NCBI RefSeq assembly: GCF_001445655.1
Contig: NZ_LNBE01000002.1
Location: forward strand, 186,001 to 250,000
Reading direction: 5' to 3'
Source: Streptomyces roseifaciens
GTDB lineage: Bacteria > Actinomycetota > Actinomycetes > Streptomycetales > Streptomycetaceae
DNA length: 64,000 bases
In this document: in pieces, positions 61,414-64,000 of the stretch
Position numbering within the stretch: position 1 is the stretch's first letter
Layout of the letters: every line of letters starts with the position of its first letter
The notes under the pieces: generated by a model
Databases searched by the model: none
Told to the model about the DNA's origin: nothing
Seen by the model: only the letters and a program-made list of their open reading frames with translations
Made by a program: the position numbers and the translations under genes

Positions 61414-63861
61414 TCAGCGTTCGCCCACGCGCACCACCCGCAGCTGTGGCGAGGACAGGATGTCCTTCTCGCAGAAGCGGGCCGTGACCATGCGGCCGGC
61501 CGAGAACAGCCGGGTCTGGTCCGCGTAGTGCGGTGAGGTGGGGTCGGAGGACTGCCCGTACGTCAGCAGGGTGCGGGCCGCCGGGCAGGGGCCGCCGTCG
61601 AAGCCGACGGCCTGGATGTAGCTGGAGCCGTGCCGCACCTCGGAGTAGCCGCCGCGGGCGGAGTCCCACGGCGCCGACTCGATCATGTTCCAGATGCCCA
61701 GCGAATCGGCGCCGCCCGCGACGGGGATGCGCTTGCCGTTGCGCTCGACGAACTGGTGCTCGCCCAGGGGCGCGTCCAGGGCGATGCCCGCCCCGCGCAG
61801 CTCGGCGACCGCGTCGGCGAGGGCCCGGCCGACCGCCGGGGACGCCGTGTTCAGCGTGTTCGGCGTCGTCACGGGGGAGGCGGGGGAGAAGGGCACGCGC
61901 CACAGCTCGGCCTGCGGAGCGGAGCGCACGAGCCTGCGCCAGAAGCGGTCGAAGAGGACCGCGCCCTTGCTGTCCGTACGCACCGTCCGGTCCCAGCGGG
62001 CCAGCACTCCGCAGGCCGCGGGGACGTCGACGGGCTTGCCGTCGCTGCCCGTCGCCCGGCCGTCCGGCAGCGCGGCGCAGGCCTTCGCCGCGTCGGCCGC
62101 GGCCAGGTCGCCCGCGGGGGCACGGTTCGCGAACTGCTGCCGCTCCAGGTCCGCCACGGTCAGCCCGCCGCGCTTCGCCATGGCGGAGACGTCCTCGATC
62201 GCGCCGCGCGTGCGCAGCGAGCGTGCGGTGGAGACGTCGCCGAAGATCCTCGGGTAGCCGGTGAGCGGGCGGTCCGCATTGGCCAGCCAGGGGCTGTCGT
62301 TGGAGTTCTCGGCGTACGGGGCGTCGACCAGAGCCGGCATCGCGGAGGGGCCGAAGATGCCCGGCTGGACGGCGTCGGCGTCGCGCCCCAGCGCGCAGTC
62401 GCCGCGGGAGCCGTCCAGGACGGCCAGGCCCGCGGCCGGGAACGTCTGCCGGCCGAGGGCGGTGGAGCAGCGCCCGGCGAGCTCGTCGGTGACCCGGGGC
62501 AGGACCTGCGCCTGGGTGTAGAGGCTGTGGCCCCCGGAGTCCGCGGCGATCGTGTTCACCCACGGCAGGCCCTGCGTGCGGCGCAGGGCGTCCTGGACGC
62601 CGCGCACGCTGCGGGACTTGGCCAGGGCGAGCGAGGCGTCGGTGAAGCGCAGGCTCTCGGCGTTGGGGTCGGTCAGGGCGTAGGCCTTGCCGTCGGCCCA
62701 GGGCAGGGGGAGGTCGTCGATCGAGGTGACCACCGGCCCGTAGCGGGTCCACCACTGGCTGCGGGTGACCCGTGAGGTGCTGCCGTCCTTGCCGCGGACC
62801 GGCACGGTGACCGTGCGCTCGGTCATCCGCTCGGGCTTGCCGTCCACGAGGTAGGCGTGGGCGTCACCGGGGACGGTCTTCAGCTCGTACAGGTTGGTCG
62901 GCACGCCGGTGGCCACCGTGTGGCTCCAGGCGATCCGTTCGTTGAAGCCGATCTCCACGACGGGCATGCCGAGCAGCGAGCCGCCGGAGACGTTGAGCTC
63001 GCCGGGAATGGTCTGCTGCGACTGCCAGAAGCGGCGGCCGCCCTGCCACGGGTAGTGGGGGTTGCCGAGCAGCAGGCCGCGCCCGTTCGCGGCGGTGGAG
63101 CCCGCGAAGGCGACCGCGTTCGAGCCCATGCCGGTGCTCTTCCGCTGCTCGTCCAGGAGCTTCCGGGCCGCTTCGGCGGGATCCGCCGCAGCCTTGGCCG
63201 TACGGGGCGCCGCGCCCGGCTGTGCGGCTCCTGCGATGCCGTCGGCCGCCATGCCCTGGCCACCGAGGACGGTGATGGCGTGGCCGCGCCGGGCCACGTC
63301 CAGGGTCGTCACCGGGGTGACCCAGCCGGCGCCGCGGCAGGCCGGGTCGGTGATGCGGTTCTGTGCCAGCCAGGCGTTGTAGCCCGCGGCCCAGCCGCGC
63401 ATCAGCTCCTTGGCCTGCCGGGTGGGTCCGGCCGGGGCGGGCGAGTCGAGGATCCTGTCGACGGTCTTCGCTTCGTTCAGACCGCGGAAGAACAGGTCGC
63501 TGGAGAGGTTGGTGGTGGCGGAGGACAGCGATCCGTCGGGCTTCGCGTCGGGGCCGAAGCGGGCCGAGCGCTCGCCGCGCAGGGTGACGAACCCGTCGGC
63601 GAGGATGCACACCTGGTCCGCGGCCTGGGCCCAGCCGGTGCCGAAGCCCAGGTTCGCGTAGTCCTTCGCGACGATGTGCGGGACGCCGTACTCGGTGTAG
63701 CGGACGACGGCCGACAGGCCGCCGCCCTTGGCCTGCTCGCCGCCGGCGGGCGCGTCGGCGGCCGCGGCCTCGCCCGGCAGCACGGCGGCGCAGCTCAGCA
63801 CCGCCAGGCCGAGGCCGGCCAGGGCTCTCATGCGATGACGTAAGGGCAACGTGGCTCCCAT
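61414..63861 (-). CDS. Secreted penicillin acylase-family Ntn hydrolase
   Basis: 815 residues. Signal peptide after a short basic region (LAGLGLAVLSCAAVLPGEAA). Alpha-subunit motifs (YTEYGVPHI, GWAAGYNAWLAQ) and the autocleavage site with nucleophile Ser247 in GMGSNAVAF, then GNPHYPWQG and HTVATGVPTNLYEL. It resembles Streptomyces AhlM-type acylases that cut acyl-homoserine lactones, penicillin or lipopeptide side chains. Processed into two chains outside the cell. ATG 63861 lacks a clear RBS; 63831 is an alternative start. Confidence 0.88.
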   Translation of the reverse strand: MGATLPLRHRMRALAGLGLAVLSCAAVLPGEAAAADAPAGGEQAKGGGLSAVVRYTEYGVPHIVAKDYANLGFGTGWAQAADQVCILADGFVTLRGERSARFGPDAKPDGSLSSATTNLSSDLFFRGLNEAKTVDRILDSPAPAGPTRQAKELMRGWAAGYNAWLAQNRITDPACRGAGWVTPVTTLDVARRGHAITVLGGQGMAADGIAGAAQPGAAPRTAKAAADPAEAARKLLDEQRKSTGMGSNAVAFAGSTAANGRGLLLGNPHYPWQGGRRFWQSQQTIPGELNVSGGSLLGMPVVEIGFNERIAWSHTVATGVPTNLYELKTVPGDAHAYLVDGKPERMTERTVTVPVRGKDGSTSRVTRSQWWTRYGPVVTSIDDLPLPWADGKAYALTDPNAESLRFTDASLALAKSRSVRGVQDALRRTQGLPWVNTIAADSGGHSLYTQAQVLPRVTDELAGRCSTALGRQTFPAAGLAVLDGSRGDCALGRDADAVQPGIFGPSAMPALVDAPYAENSNDSPWLANADRPLTGYPRIFGDVSTARSLRTRGAIEDVSAMAKRGGLTVADLERQQFANRAPAGDLAAADAAKACAALPDGRATGSDGKPVDVPAACGVLARWDRTVRTDSKGAVLFDRFWRRLVRSAPQAELWRVPFSPASPVTTPNTLNTASPAVGRALADAVAELRGAGIALDAPLGEHQFVERNGKRIPVAGGADSLGIWNMIESAPWDSARGGYSEVRHGSSYIQAVGFDGGPCPAARTLLTYGQSSDPTSPHYADQTRLFSAGRMVTARFCEKDILSSPQLRVVRVGER

Positions 63862-64000
63862 AGGTACGGAGGGACGAGAAGTCGCCTGCGGGGGATAGGA
63901 CGCCCGCGCAGGGCGGGGAGTTGACCCCGGACGCGGCGCGCCCGTCGCCCGTTCCCGCCTTCGCACCCGCATCCGCCCGCTCGCCGTCGTGCCCCCTTGA
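63862..64000. other. Upstream region of the acylase gene, window edge
   Basis: 139 bases, GC-rich, with no gene seen. The acylase promoter should lie here on the minus strand. Confidence 0.4.

Overview
This window is a stretch of high-GC actinobacterial chromosome, almost certainly Streptomyces. Third codon positions are nearly all G or C, GTG and TTG starts are common, many genes overlap by 4 bases (ATGA/GTGA), and several promoters sit 6-8 bases before a start codon, as in leaderless mRNAs. Marker genes agree: ureD followed by tap, a Streptomyces subtilisin inhibitor, a Streptomyces-type phospholipase D and a cholesterol oxidase. I see no rRNA, tRNA, CRISPR array, integrase or transposase. 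This looks like ordinary chromosomal DNA rich in secreted enzymes, not an island.

Layout. 1-5.1 kb: end of the urease accessory operon (ureG, ureD), tripeptidyl aminopeptidase tap behind a folded leader, a protease inhibitor and ctaG. 5.2-9.1 kb: pfkA, the murT-gatD cell-wall amidation pair and peptide deformylase. 9.1-11.6 kb: a TetR regulator divergent from an acyl-CoA dehydrogenase, with a clear operator between them. 11.7-16.3 kb: an ECF sigma factor fused to an anti-sigma-like zinc motif, a membrane segment and an extracellular CAP domain, followed by a secreted metalloprotease and a membrane-anchored secreted protein. 16.3-25 kb: mixed metabolism (alcohol dehydrogenase, epoxide hydrolase, squalene-synthase-like protein, betaine-type methyltransferase, PlsC, secreted asparaginase). 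25-26.8 kb: an ABC-F ribosome-protection gene behind a 7-codon leader peptide and hairpin. 26.8-34 kb: methyltransferase, cell-wall amidase with a TTA codon, acetyltransferase, cholesterol oxidase and a PIG-L deacetylase. 34-43 kb: a LuxR-type two-component system, small proteins, an ArsR-MFS operon behind a 38-bp palindrome, and secreted hydrolases. 43-46.4 kb: a TPR protein with a polyprenyl diphosphate synthase. 46.6-49.05 kb: a tightly coupled three-gene operon of a DUF692/MNIO oxidase, a small partner and a TIGR04222-type membrane protein with a Ser/Cys/His/Gly tail. 49-64 kb: phospholipase D, a beta-lactamase-like hydrolase, a PAP2 phosphatase, an acyl-CoA dehydrogenase behind a KstR-like site, MpaB, a Ser/Thr kinase with TPRs, nitronate monooxygenase, acyl-CoA synthetase and a secreted penicillin acylase.

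The most interesting system is the MNIO operon at 46.6-49.05 kb. It has all the motifs of the iron oxidases that modify cysteines in peptides, and its likely substrate, the cysteine-rich tail of the third gene, is encoded with it as part of a membrane protein. Other signals worth attention are the ABC-F attenuator, the sigma-CAP fusion, the cholesterol oxidase with Asp at the usual catalytic Glu position, the 38-bp palindrome, and tandem repeats lying across stop codons.
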